A stretch of DNA of 64,000 nucleotides, taken from NCBI GenBank assembly GCA_019096155.1, contig JAHCVI010000005.1:754468-818467 (forward strand). The letters run 5' to 3'. A model generated the notes under the pieces. That model had not been told where the DNA came from, did not search any database, and was given only the letters and a program-made list of their open reading frames with translations. The DNA is from Staphylotrichum longicolle. Lineage: Eukaryota; Ascomycota; Sordariomycetes; Sordariales; Chaetomiaceae. Of the stretch, positions 1 through 10,712 are shown piece by piece; within the stretch, counting starts at the first letter, position 1; each line of letters opens with the position of its first letter. A program made the position numbers and the translations under genes.

Positions 1-2
1 TG

Positions 3-1298
3 GCCGAGGTTGGAAGCTCCCGCCGCGACATCGAAGAACTAAAGGACATTATCAAGCGACAGACCGATACCCTGAGTACCGAACTAGCCTTGGTCAAGAT
101 AAAGCTCGCCTCCGTCGAGGCCGAACTTAGCGACACCAAGAAGCGAGCGGACGAAGAGCAGAAGCGAATGTACGAGGAACGGAAGCGAATGGCCGAGGAG
201 CAGAAGCGAATGGCCGAGGAGCAGAAGCGGATGGCTGAGGAGCAGAAACGAATGGCAGAGAAACAGGAGCAGATAGTCGGAGAGCTAAAACAAATCCACG
301 CGCGGGTGGAAGCCATATCCAACTCCTAGACCCTCGGCACATCGATGGTTTCAAACGGAATAGGACTAGCGCCAGGATCAGTGGGGTATTCGAACGGATC
401 CTCTCCACGAACATACGCATCAGTCCTCACGACATCAATCAACCCGTCGTCCTCCGCCAGCCAACCTAAGAACGGCCCGACAAACGCACTAGAACCCCGT
501 CCAAACGCCCCTCCGGGCGTAACGATCGACACACAGCGCGCAAAAGACCAAAGCAAAGCGGCACTCGACAATGTTTCCGAAATCGAGCAGAGGATCAAAT
601 TAGCGATACAGACGGTCGAGGCCCTTGAGGAGGTCGAGATTACCGGTATCCAAGTCCGAGGACGCAACGTTAGGGTGCTTACCCCTACCGAAAGGGAAGC
701 GGCCCTCCTCCGAACCAACGACAAATGGGTCAACGAAATTTTCGAAGGAGCGAGGACCAGAGGCGAGGATTGGCACCCGATCAAAATAGACAACGTGGTG
801 AAGGCAGTGGTTGTTGGGGAAGACGGGCATACGATCAAGAACAGCTTCGCCCAGATGTTCTACGCGGAAAACGGGGTGGCGGGGGTCATAAAGTCCTTCT
901 AGCTCTCGAAAGGTGACAAGCGGATGGGTTCGATGGCGGTATTCCTAGCGAGTACAACGGAAGCGAACCGTCTCCTCGAAAACCGCCTGGTTAAGATCGG
1001 AGGACAAATCGCCTTCGTGAGCGAGTACCAGAAGATGCCCAGGCCTACCCGATGCTACAACTACAACCGATACAGTCACTACCAAGCAAGATGCGTACAC
1101 AACACCACCTACGGCAAATGCGCCGGCGATCACCGTTCCGACACGTACACGGCGACGGAAAAGAAGTGCCCGGTATATGGAGAGGCTTACGCAGTTACCG
1201 ATCTAGGATACCCCGTGTACAAAAGGGAGAAGGCCAACCTGATGCGAACGTTCAGGCAATCGGACATACAAACGCGAGTCTCGGTAACCCATGCCTAA
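3..1298 (+). pseudogene. LINE ORF1, gag-like RNA-binding protein, with stops
   Basis: One frame is open from the window edge to a TAA at 1296-1298, interrupted by TAG at 327-329 and 900-902. It opens with a coiled coil of repeated EEQKRMA heptads (about 130-290). Around 1049-1190 is a degenerate zinc-knuckle region in which expected Cys and His positions read Tyr (CYNY, TTYGK, CPVY). TGC to TAC and CAC to TAC are both CpA-to-TpA changes on one strand or the other. The last 8 bp overlap the start of ORF2 (ATGCCTAA). The family role is to bind LINE RNA in the retrotransposition particle. Confidence 0.8.
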
Positions 1299-4200
1299 AA
1301 CAGTCGGAATCCTGCAAGTGAACGCCGGCAGAAGAGCCGGAGTGCAACTAAGCGTTCTCAACGATAAATCGACACAAGACTTTGACGCAATCATGGTTAC
1401 GGAACCACGCATCATAGACTTTGACAACCAACTGGTAGTGCACCAACACCACTACTGGAACCCCATCAGGCCGACCCTTGTTCGAGGAGACTTGGTCATC
1501 CGCTCGTTCAGGTCCCTTTTGTATATCAATAAGAAAACACGGTTTCAGCAAATCCCTGTCCTATCTTCGGACATTGTAGCGGGACTTCTCACGACAAACA
1601 TATAGAAGATCCTGCTCGTGTCGGTGTACATACCACGAGACAGCGATCTATCGACGGAGGAAAATAATGCTGAGCTGATCCAGAGACTACAGCTAATCAC
1701 AACCACATGGAAGACAGCTAAGGAGAAATGGGGCACGGATACCCAGCTGCTGGTAGGGGGAGATTTCAATAGATACGACCAACTATGGGGAGGCGACCCC
1801 ATAGCCCACTCATAGCGTCAAGGGGAAGGCACCCCGATCCTTGAGTAGATGTGCGACAACGGCCTAAAGAGCATACTGCCACGAGGGACGAAGACGTTTC
1901 AGGCCAGCCCAACCGAGTCCACCATCGACCTGGTGTTGGCAACAAGTGGCCTCGCCGAGAGGTTTCTCAAGTGCCAAATCCACGAGATAGATTATGGATC
2001 GGACCACCGAGCTATTATGTCGATTCTCAACGACCAAAGGGCCCAAGACAACGAACGCTAGAGCTTCAACCTTCACAAGACGGACTGGGACGTAGTCTGC
2101 AAAGAACTGAAGGAACAGAGGGACTATCCAATAGCAATCAACACAACCAAAGAACTAGATGCCCAAACTGAGTCAATCATTCTGCGAGTTTATGAGGCAG
2201 TGTCAAGGCACTCCCCGAAGAAGAAGCCGTCACTATATATGAAGGCATAGTGGGATGATGAGTTGTCTATGCTCCGATACGAGTACACGATGTTGCGCAA
2301 CAGACACACGAGTCGGATCAGGAACGGCGACTTCTAACCACAACTCGAGGCCGAGGTTAGGGCAGCAAGACACCGGTTTCACCACGCGATCCGGGACAAA
2401 AAGAAGCGCCACTGGCAGGCATTCCTGGAGGAACCCGACAACGTATGGAAAGCGGCAAGGTACCTCAAATCAACGGAAACGGCATTTGGACACATCCCAA
2501 TGTTAGTGGACAACGGGCACGAGGTCGAGGAAGAGAAGGACAAGGCAGTGGTACTCCTGAGAACCTTTTTCCCGCCCATACCTCCTGGTAGAGCAGAGTT
2601 GGTAGCGAGCCGGCCTAGTATAATGCTGGCCAGGGAGAACCCCCAACTTACACTGGAGGAAGTAGAATACATAGTCCGGCAAGCAAAGCCATAGAAGGCC
2701 CCAGGGGTGGACGGCCTACCGAGCGCCGTCTAGAAGGAGGTATAGCCGGTACTACAGAACTAGATCCTCGCCATCTTCAACGCGTTAGTCGGAATAGGGG
2801 TCGTGCCGAGGGTGTTCAAGACGGCCCGCATTTTGCCGCTTCGGAAACCAGGAAAACCCGATTACACAGCACCAAAAGCATACCAGCCGATCTCGTTGCT
2901 CCCTACCCTGGGAAAGATTCTAGAGCGGGCCGTCGCCAGAAGGCTATCCTTCTGGGCAGAGACGCACGCACTTCTGCCGGAAAACCAGTTCGGCGCTCGG
3001 CCACTACGATCGTGCGAACAAGCGTTGATCCTCCTTACAACAAAGATCAAGGAGGCATAGAAAAGACGCAAGATCCTATCGTTAGTGAGCTTCGACGTCA
3101 AGGGGGCGTACAATGGAGTGCCCCGCGACGTTATGGCAAGTAGGTTGCTATGTAAGGGAATCCCTGCGAACGTGGTGCAATAGGTGAGATCCTTCTGCTC
3201 CGAGAGGAAGGCAACTATTGTGGTGAACGGGTTCGAGACGGAAGTATCGCATATCCCCTTTCCAGGGCTCCCCTAGGGGTCGCCGCTTTCGCCTATCCTA
3301 TATATCTTCTTCAACGCCGACCTGGTCGAAGAGGGGATAGACAAAAACAAAGGGGCAATGGGATTCGTCGACGACTATACAAAATGGACGGTCGGGGATA
3401 CCGTCGAGGAGAATTTGGAGACACTGCAGAACGCGGTAGTGCCTAGAGCCCTAGAATAGGCATCTAGAAGCGGAGCGACATTCGAAGGTGACAAGACGAC
3501 GCTAATACACTTTATCCTAACCCGGCGGTAGAAGGATGTCATACGCCCTATGCAAGCGCTGTGGGTGAACGGTGCTTCAGTGGGGCCCTCGGACATAGTG
3601 AAGATCCTTAGAGTGATGCTCGATAGCGAGCTGAACTTTAAGGAGCACGTCGCTAGAGCAGCGAAGAGAGGATGGTACTACGCGTCGGCGTTATCTCGAC
3701 TACAAGGTGTCAAACCATCCACAGCACGTCAGCTATACGAAGCTATCGTCACCTCGAGGATTGACTATGTAGCGGTAGTGTGGTTCTCAAAGTATATAGG
3801 TAGGAACATGCCATCGTGGATGCAACGATTGCTCACCCCGATCGAGCGCTTCGCAGCTAAGATGATCACAGGATGCTTCCGGACTATCTCCGGGGAGGTA
3901 GCGCGCGTAGAGGCTTCCATCCTCCCAGCTAATCTCCGTCTATCGCGAAGAACGGCATAACTCTGGACACAAGCCCATACCCTCCCGAAGACTAATCTGA
4001 TGTGGAAGATCCTAGAGCGACAGGCGTCAAACACAAGCACTAGAGGCCATAGGACCCCCTTCTCACATATGGCCCTGGTCATGCAACGACCCCCGAGGAA
4101 CCTGGAGACGATCGAAGCCTTCACGGTGGCCCCCTGGCATCAACCGCCTAGGCGATGGGTAGATATCACCAGGGACGGAGAAGAAGCAGCAAGAAGATGC

Positions 4201-5199
4201 CTGGGCGTATAGGAAACCGAGCTACAGGTGTTCACAAGCTCGTCAGTCAAGAATGGCAAGGTGGGCTACAGCGCGGTAGCGTGGATAGACAACAAGGTAA
4301 AGGCCCACGCATAGCACACGCTTGGCACGGACAACGAGGTGAATGGCTCTATAGCTAGCCTGGCGGCCATCATAGAAGCAATACAAGGGACTGAAGTGGC
4401 CTTCAACGGCATTATAGCACTACGCAAGGCCACCATCTACTCGGACAACATATCAACACTCTAGGCTATCTCAACCCCGAACCGTCAGAGCGGATAGAGC
4501 CTGATCCGACACATCATTAGGGCACTGTGGAACAACAACTCGGCAGGGAAACACATCCGCCTATCATGGGTTTCCCGTCATTCAGATGTCCCGGGTGTCA
4601 AGGAGGCGGTCAGGCTGGCTAGAGCAACAACGACCCTAGAAAGCCCGGTTACAACCCGACCCCGGACCAATAGTAGCTTCAAGTCAGCTGCCACCAGCGC
4701 TCTCCGCCGGGTACTAACCACGTCGAACCACAGCAAGGAATGGACCACCGGCAGGCACCTCAAGGCGGTCGATGCCGCCCTGCCAGGAAAACACGTAAGG
4801 CTTCTTTACGACACCCTATCGAGGACGGAGGCGCAAACACTGGCACAACTGCGAACTGGACATTCCAAACTTCGGAGTTTCCTCACAACGATTGGAGCAA
4901 TGGCAAGCGACCAGTGCGAATGTGGTCAAGGTAAGGAGGACACGCGCCATTTCCTTTTCCACTGTCTCAGGTACCAGCACCTACGCGGCGAAATGGTCAG
5001 GGAAGGCAAGGAGCGATACGGGGACCTGTCATACATGCTTGGAGGGAGATCCAGCCACAAAAAACCTGATGGATCAGACCTTGACGGACCAAGGGAGAAA
5101 TGGAAGCCGAACGTGGCAGCGGTCAGGGCAACGATCAAGTTTGCCATGAAAACAGGGAGACTGAGTCCGCAAACCCTATCATCATCCACCATAACATAA
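1291..5199 (+). pseudogene. LINE ORF2: endonuclease, reverse transcriptase, RNase H, with TAG stops
   Basis: About 1302 codons lie in one uninterrupted frame ending in TAA at 5197-5199. Endonuclease: GGDFNRYDQLWGGD at about 1756-1797, then an STIDLVLAT block. Reverse transcriptase: KAPGVDGLP (2695-2721), KPGKPDY, GLP*GSPLSP near 3265, and FVDD at 3364-3375 as the YxDD-box variant. RNase H: about 4240-4800. C-terminal finger CEC..H..C at 4915-4968. I counted 20 internal stops. TAG begins at 1603, 1813, 1846, 2059, 2248, 2692, 2731, 2743, 2761, 3058, 3181, 3274, 3457, 3529, 4210, 4312, 4462 and 4495. TAA begins at 2335 and 3958. There is no TGA. The stop in the GLPQGSP motif is almost certainly CAG to TAG; many others sit where Trp is expected. 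Confidence 0.88.
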
Positions 5200-5403
5200 C
5201 TCTCCCGCAGGCTGGGAGCTGAGACGACCCAGAACAGCACAAGGAGTGCGTGGTGTGTAGGCTGTAGGATGAAGCTGCGACCCCTGAATGGGTGGATTAT
5301 ATAACTATCGAGTATTAGCTAGGAGTGGGGCTACATAGGACCTGCGGTCCTGCACAGCCAATGGGAAGAAACGAAACGAAACGAAACGAAACGAAACGAA
5401 ACG
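5200..5403 (+). repeat. LINE 3' UTR and (ACGAA)n tail
   Basis: After the ORF2 stop there is about 165 bp without coding signal, then about seven tandem copies of the pentamer ACGAA (about 5366-5403). Short tandem 3' tails are typical of I/Tad-group LINEs and mark the element's 3' end. Confidence 0.75.
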
Positions 5404-5424
5404 TAGTGGGTCCAGTGACGCCCA

Positions 5425-5510
5425 GCGGCATTGCTGAGATAGAAGCGCGCCAAACCCATGCGCGAAAAGCAACCCAGGCGCATATTAAGCTCCTACAGAA
5501 GAGCGTTGCT
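5425..5510 (+). pseudogene. Fragment of chromovirus gag
   Basis: The translation (AEIEARQTHARKATQAHIK) is clearly homologous to the gag coiled coil of the chromovirus at 22290-22370 (AEMEARQAHEREATQAHIK). No LTR or further gag is visible around it. It follows directly after the LINE tail, so it is a broken relic of the same family. Confidence 0.75.
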
Positions 5511-5584
5511 CGGGTACTTTACCCCTCAGGGCCAAGGAAGACTGGGCGTATTCTCTTCTGGGCATCTTCGGGGTCTCCACATTA

Positions 5585-5700
5585 TCAGCCACTGAGTGCT
5601 GTCGATCCATCCTTGTCCCGAGCCTCGATATCCGTCCCTTTGTCGATAACAAGCCGTGCCATAGCCTCGTAGCCGAGCAGAGGGCCGTCGCTCCATCTAG
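5585..5700 (-). pseudogene. Ankyrin-repeat fragment
   Basis: The minus strand encodes a single recognisable ankyrin unit (AMARLVIDKGTDIEARDKDG, followed by STAL). It is open into the hexamer repeat on one side and lost on the other. It is probably the tail end of an ankyrin protein of the NLR type seen elsewhere in this window. Confidence 0.55.
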
Positions 5701-5825
5701 GATGTGCGCAACAAGAAATCCGGTGCCAATGCAGCGTAGACTGGGCCTGTTGCCCACCCTTTGCCCACTTTGTGGTCTTGGTGGTCATCGCTGTTGGGGG
5801 TTGGGATGGTGAGGGTGGACCCCTC

Positions 5826-5914
5826 CATTCCACTTCCACTTCCACTTCCACTTCCACTTCCACTTCCACTTCCACTTCCACTTCCACCATTTCCACTTCC
5901 ACTTCCACTTCCGC
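5826..5914. repeat. Hexanucleotide microsatellite (CCACTT)n
   Basis: About 14 units of CCACTT with a few variants. All six frames are open through it, giving Glu-Val, Gly-Ser or Leu-Pro runs, so ORFs here are not evidence of a gene. 5915-6130 holds nothing I recognise. Confidence 0.95.
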
Positions 5915-6131
5915 ACTCATCCCATATTTGTACAATCCGACCGCAGAGTTCGTCCTCAGAAATCAACTCCATCGCAAGAAAGTCAACAGCTTTAAAATAG
6001 GTACTGAGCATCTATAATTTTTATGTTTAAGTCACTGACCATGATAAGCCTTTCGACGCATCGGATCTCGCACGCGGAAAGAGAGCGACGCGATTAACCA
6101 GGTCCTTGGAACGGCCGGCAAATTTACGATC

Positions 6132-7156
6132 ATGCTGGAAAGGTCAAACGCTATGTTTCCGACGATTATCGACAGTATCGGAAGGAGGAACCTGGAGACG
6201 AGTTGGGATCGTCTTGCCATCGTTTCTAACTGTTGCCAATATCCAATCCGGCTGAACAAAGAAGAGCTCCAAGAGAAGTCCTGCAGTCTCGATCTGTCCA
6301 TGTTAGCGTTGTGTCTCCTCAACGGGGAGATCATCCATAACGACAGAACCGGAGAAACGCATCGCGCACCGTCCTTGACAAGCGTCTCCGCGTACTTGCG
6401 GACGCACTTCTTTAATGAGTTCCACGGCCTCGGATCGATCGCAGCCTGACGTTTAACAAGAGCTGCCGCTTCATCAACGTTAAACTGGACGCGCGTGGCA
6501 TCATAACCGAGGGATACCTCTGGAAGCTCGGTAGAATCGTTCGGACTATAAACTTTTCTGACCAGTTGCCGGAATCAAAGAAGCCGCGTGGCAGCTTGAC
6601 GGTGCACCAGCGGAAAAGGCTTGCCCAACTTGCCCACGAACTACGATCCCTCTCCCATGTTCCCCTTGCCCGTTCCATTGAAGACTATTTGCGGCTTGAT
6701 TCCTCTAAGAACAGCAGGAGTCAGCCCTAGCGGTCGCAGTTTCCTAGAAGGTATATGCGAATGGCGGCTAAGAGGTTGGTCGAGGCAATCGACGGAGGCG
6801 AGACACTCCGTCTCGGCAGCCTCTGGGGCCGGGGGGAAGGTCTAACCCCGTACAAGGCCATATTCATTTGGGAGGGTGGGGACGATGCTCGGGAGATCAA
6901 CGCCAACCAGCAAGAAGTTCCGTCATTTGTCTTCACAGCGTCGCGCCCAAAGCAACCCAATTCCAGCACGGTCGGCACCAACGACATAGATCATCACGTG
7001 TCCCTTGAGGTCAGATTCACCGACCTCGACATCGAGCATCGCGTTCCGCGATTGTATGTTAGGCGCTGGCTTTCTGGCTTGTGCTTTTTCAACGGCTGTC
7101 CAAGGAACAGAGTGATCTTCCCGTGGCCGCCTTCAGTGGAAACCATTATTCCCTGA
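6132..7156 (+). pseudogene. HET-family protein, C-terminal half
   Basis: Motifs typical of the region after the HET domain appear in order: WDRLAIVSNCCQY and MLALCLLNGEIIHN (6132-6360), then in another frame KLDARGIITEGYLWKLGRI (about 6478-6535), PYKAIFIWEGG, HVSLEV and RWLSGLCFFNGCP.RVIFPWP to the stop at 7156. The frame changes once near 6410-6450, and a TAG at 6728-6730 interrupts the second part. The N-terminal HET domain is absent. Intact family members act in heterokaryon incompatibility and other non-self-triggered cell death. Confidence 0.72.
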
Positions 7157-7542
7157 CGGTAGGGGACTATTATATGGCTTGAATGGATTGAAGGCCGGCA
7201 CAACAGGCCGGCACAACAGGCCGGCACAGCGGGGCAGCTCATGGGATGCGCGAGTGGTGATTGTGAGGACGAGCGAAACGCAGGGGCGAGGCTGTGGGAG
7301 AAGTCGGGTCTGCAAGGCAAGAAAGTTTCGAGATCTAGGTCGGTTGTGACGAGTCTAGGGCGGGTGGAAGGAGCAGTGCAGGGCAGGCAGAGAAAGGAAA
7401 GCAGGTGGGGGAAGGGGCACCTTGGTCCACAGCACATCACCGAACATGCTATATGAACACCAAATCCAGTATATTGCAATGACTGTACAACCTTGACTGT
7501 AATGTTCAACACTTTCTAGACAGCTTTCCCATTTCGGGTTGA
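7157..7542. other. Intergenic stretch with 13-bp tandem repeat
   Basis: Three near-perfect copies of AGGCCGGCACAAC lie at 7192-7229. I see no gene in the rest. Confidence 0.6.
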
Positions 7543-7973
7543 CTAGTCCCGAGAGTAGGCCCGGGTGATGATGTAGCCTCCCCTTGAGTCGCTGGCCGCC
7601 TGCAAGTCGCCTAAAAGTTGCCCAAGTGGTGATGCCAGCTCCTCATCCGGTGCACCACCCAAATCCTTCTCAGCCAGGTGCCTGAAAAAGCGCTGATAGC
7701 AACCTAAAGTCGTGTCGTCACAGGAATCTCTCCGCTTCAGATATTCCAAGAACCCGGCCTCGTATTGTTGCAAATAGTTCTTGAACCCTGTCTCTGGTTG
7801 GAAATCGAGCGGTCGACGCAGAAGTCAACCCAGCATTGTAGCGTATGAGAAAGCAGGCTGTCCTCGGGCGTCTGCGGCTTGTAGTCTGTGGAAAACTGTT
7901 GGTGGTGACACAACGGCTGCCTCAGGGCGTCCATTTGACCGTTCATCGCAATGGTAGATAGTGCGGAGAACAA
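7543..7973 (-). pseudogene. Hypothetical protein, frameshifted
   Basis: Two minus-strand frames read as one acidic helical protein if joined near 7795: an N-terminal part (ALSTIAMNGQMDALRQ, LQCWVDFCVD) and a C-terminal part (YEAGFLEYLKRRDSCDD, CYQRFFRHLAEKDLGG) ending at 7543. The join needs a one-base shift and there is no intron-like sequence. I do not recognise the family. It could be a small gene with a sequencing error. Confidence 0.4.
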
Positions 7974-8565
7974 AGGAACTCCTTAAAAGCAGAAGTATGA
8001 TGCCGTATAGTGGTGGGCGAGGTACGTCGCGAGAGTGAGTCGCTGTTGAGAGTGCGTTGTTGTTGCGGCTGTTGGGAGAAGAGAAGCAAGGAGTGTGCGA
8101 GTGCTGGGTTGCGGTTTCTTATAGACTGCTATACGGCTGCTGCCTACAGTCTGCCCCGAGTTTGCCTCTGGGTCGTGGAGATGACGATGGGGAGTTGTCT
8201 CTGGAGGTTGGGAGAGATGGGGATGGGGAAGTCACGCAGGCGCGGGGCGCGCAGGTGCGGGGTGATGCCGACCCTCCGGCCGGCGCTACCATCGAGGTCT
8301 GCAGCCGCTGGTACATCGCTGAGGACGGCGTCCTAGAGTCGGCGAAGTACCCGACCGACGCGTACGGCACGCCGAGCATCGCACCCTGGACGAGGCCGTA
8401 CTGCGAGACGCCGTCCGCGGTGCAGGCTGAGGTGCAGAGCTGGACCGAGTTGGGCGTCACGCAGCCGGCGAACGCATGCCCGTCTGCGGAGCAAGCCTTT
8501 TCCAAATCGTCGGTCATCAAAGACGACCCCTTCTTCACCAAATCAGTCAAGTCGGAACACACAAT
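7974..8565. other. No confident gene
   Basis: A long open stretch on both strands reflects high GC content. A Cys-containing plus-strand run (CSRWYIAEDG, about 8299-8328) faintly resembles a LysM-type segment, but the frame is not bounded by gene signals. Confidence 0.4.
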
Positions 8566-8868
8566 ATGCAGACCAACCAAAGCAACCCCATTGTTTCGGG
8601 TGAGACCGAACCCATCTCATCGCGTAGGCTCGAGCAGATGTTGGAGGAACGTGGCGTACCAATTCCTGACCGGGTTGCTGGCGCCAACCAATCTGTACCC
8701 TCCCCGGCCTCATCGGACGCAACGAATCCGTTTACATCGAGCGAGTTAGCGCACATCCGCAGGCAAGGCAGGATCGGCGCCAAGGCGTCAACCGACGACG
8801 AGCCTCAAGACGCCCCCCAGCAACTTCATCCGAGCGTCCGTGTCATCATCGAGTATTCAGAGCAATGA
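8566..8868 (+). CDS. Small hypothetical protein
   Basis: ATG at 8566 opens a 100-residue frame to a TGA at 8866-8868. The product is polar (SSRRLEQMLEERGVPIPDR, ELAHIRRQGRIG) with no signal peptide or membrane segment. Codon use is ordinary. I do not recognise the family; it may be part of a larger lost gene. Confidence 0.3.
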   Translation: MQTNQSNPIVSGETEPISSRRLEQMLEERGVPIPDRVAGANQSVPSPASSDATNPFTSSELAHIRRQGRIGAKASTDDEPQDAPQQLHPSVRVIIEYSEQ

Positions 8869-10163
8869 CGAAATATGGGCTATGATAAGATAACACGTGG
8901 TGGGGTTGTCCGGCCGCACGGGTCAGCTTCAGGGCGCACGTGACTTCTGGCAGACGTCCCGTGCAAAAGCGAACCCACTCACCACTTGGCAGAAAGGGTG
9001 TCGAGGTCGACGTGGGCGAAAAAAACCACTGTCCTGCTTGTCATGCCGTGACATCCTTACGAAAACACAAACATCACATGCCCATTACACTCCTCGCTGG
9101 GCTGCCACTCCCCACTGGGCCGTCACTCCCCGCCAGGTTTCAACCGGGATGATGGGTTTTGGTCCCGATCTGGTATTTGCGGAACAATCGGGTCGGCGCC
9201 CCGTAAGGCTGAGAAGGCGCCCATCCCAATCAGGTATGGCGGCGCGGGAGATCGACGGGATCAAACAGAGGGCCCCTGGGGAGCCCCACTGTTTGAGTAT
9301 TGAAGGGGAAAACGAGATGGACCCGCCAGCATTGTTTTGCGGCAGCTCCACCCCACTTCGCCTCCCGTTTGCCGCCGCAACGACGGAGCCAATCATTCCC
9401 CAGACTGCTTCCAAAACGGGAAAAGGCCTGACTGATGATGATTGGATGGCCGGATCGTGCGCTGCCAGCCAATCAATCCCGGGATGTCGCCAAACCTGCC
9501 AAGCTTTGCCGTGTAAGTGAGTGCGCTTGCCATCTGCAGCAGGCTAACGGGCGGGAGCTCACTGCAAATGTGCTTGGTGTTGGGTTCGGCGGGGAACCTG
9601 GAAGTTCCAGCCTGCTCTCAGAGCCGGAAGTCCGGGGAACCTGGAAGTTGACGCCAGCCTGCTCTAGTGCAGGAAGTCCAAGCTCCCGTCGATGGCACAC
9701 TCCACACAATAGTGCCGCCAGCGCTCTGTCACCAAAGCACTAACAGCGGGACCTGAGACACGAAACGCATCACATCCCTCTTGTCACCCCAACCACACGC
9801 TCCACACAGGAGTGTGCAACAAGACGCTTCCCATCACCCATACCCATACTTCTGAGATATTGTTAACTACAGTATATAACTATGGTCCTCCGACTCTTTC
9901 ATCGGCGAGTCCCATCCTCTGTTTTCCATTTCCAAGATCTAACGGCGATTCATCTGAATAACGGAGGTGAGTAATTCTGGGGTTTTGACTGCCAATGATG
10001 CTCGGAGCTGATAGAGTCTGGACTGAGTTGTAGGGGACTTAACAACACAGCCCTCACACTTGGTGACCATTCGAGCTATTGTTGCGGCGCAACCAACACC
10101 ATCTGCTGCGCTTCCAGAAAGGAGTCTTGTCGTCCACAATAACAACATCTTTACCTTCCGACA
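8869..10163. other. Gene-free stretch with a direct repeat
   Basis: Two copies of GGGGAACCTGGAAGTT, each followed by CCAGCCTGCTCT, lie at about 9590-9620 and 9634-9666. The rest shows only shadow ORFs. It may be the old promoter side of the chitin synthase fragment. Confidence 0.5.
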
Positions 10164-10712
10164 ATGTCTTCCACCGGCTCCTCTGCCGCCACTTCTTCTG
10201 CGCCATCAGCACCTTGGGGTCCCATCACCCTAGTTTTCTTTGTTATCGTAGTGCTGGTGTTCATATTTGGGACCAGTCTGCGGAAACACCGGCGCGAAAT
10301 ACTGACCCTCGCACAGCGACTGTCGCCAGTGCGAGCGTTTGGGGGAACGTCACGGGCGCCCTCGTCTATGCCCGTAAGCACTTCTCCCACTTCCAGGCCC
10401 ACCACCTCGCCGAGATCCAGCGCCTCGCCAGCGCCATGGTCTTCGTCCCCAACCTTCCCACCTCCCCTACCACTCCATCTTCACCTCCCTCCCGCGCCAG
10501 TTCTGCTCCCTCCTCGGCCTGTCAGCCGGGTCCCGCTCTACCTCGCCATCACGGCGGGCACCCGTACGGCCACTCGCAACTATACATACCCGCAGGGCCT
10601 GGGAGGTACAGCCGGGCGACGCATTACAAAAGCAGACAGCAGTGAGCAGGGCCCGCGGCGAACGAACGTGGTTTCCGGACTGAGGCTGACGGCACCCCAA
10701 AGCAATCGGTAG
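10164..10712 (+). CDS. Possible small membrane protein or displaced 5' end
   Basis: ATG at 10164 opens a frame with a short Ser/Ala-rich leader, one clear membrane segment (ITLVFFVIVVLVFIFG) and a basic stop-transfer stretch, then low-complexity Pro/Ser sequence that looks out of frame. No chitin synthase N-terminus reads like this, so it is either an unrelated small gene cut off at about 10320 or a fortuitous ORF. Confidence 0.3.
   Translation: MSSTGSSAATSSAPSAPWGPITLVFFVIVVLVFIFGTSLRKHRREILTLAQRLSPVRAFGGTSRAPSSMPVSTSPTSRPTTSPRSSASPAPWSSSPTFPPPLPLHLHLPPAPVLLPPRPVSRVPLYLAITAGTRTATRNYTYPQGLGGTAGRRITKADSSEQGPRRTNVVSGLRLTAPQSNR

Larger units (their letters stand above)
1..5403 (+). mobile_element. 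Tad1-like LINE, cut by the left window edge
   Basis: Non-LTR retrotransposon with two overlapping reading frames (gag-like ORF1, then endonuclease-RT-RNase H ORF2) and a simple-repeat 3' tail. The order coiled coil, CCHC region, APE-type endonuclease, reverse transcriptase, RNase H, C-terminal CxC..H..C finger is that of the Tad1/I group. Both frames run without any indel but are broken by stop codons, nearly all TAG. The 5' end lies outside the window. Such elements move by target-primed reverse transcription; this copy cannot make full-length protein unless TAG is suppressed, which I consider unlikely. Confidence 0.9.

Noticed and set aside
1..5199. TAG read as an amino acid (stop reassignment or suppression)
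   Set aside because: SAT4 gene 2 ends naturally in TAG, TAG-filled LINE2 is clearly decaying, and Cys/His-to-Tyr changes at knuckles fit mutation rather than recoding.
5697..6017. Repetitive ORFs (Glu-Val, Gly-Ser, Leu-Pro runs)
   Set aside because: They are translations of the CCACTT microsatellite, open in every frame.
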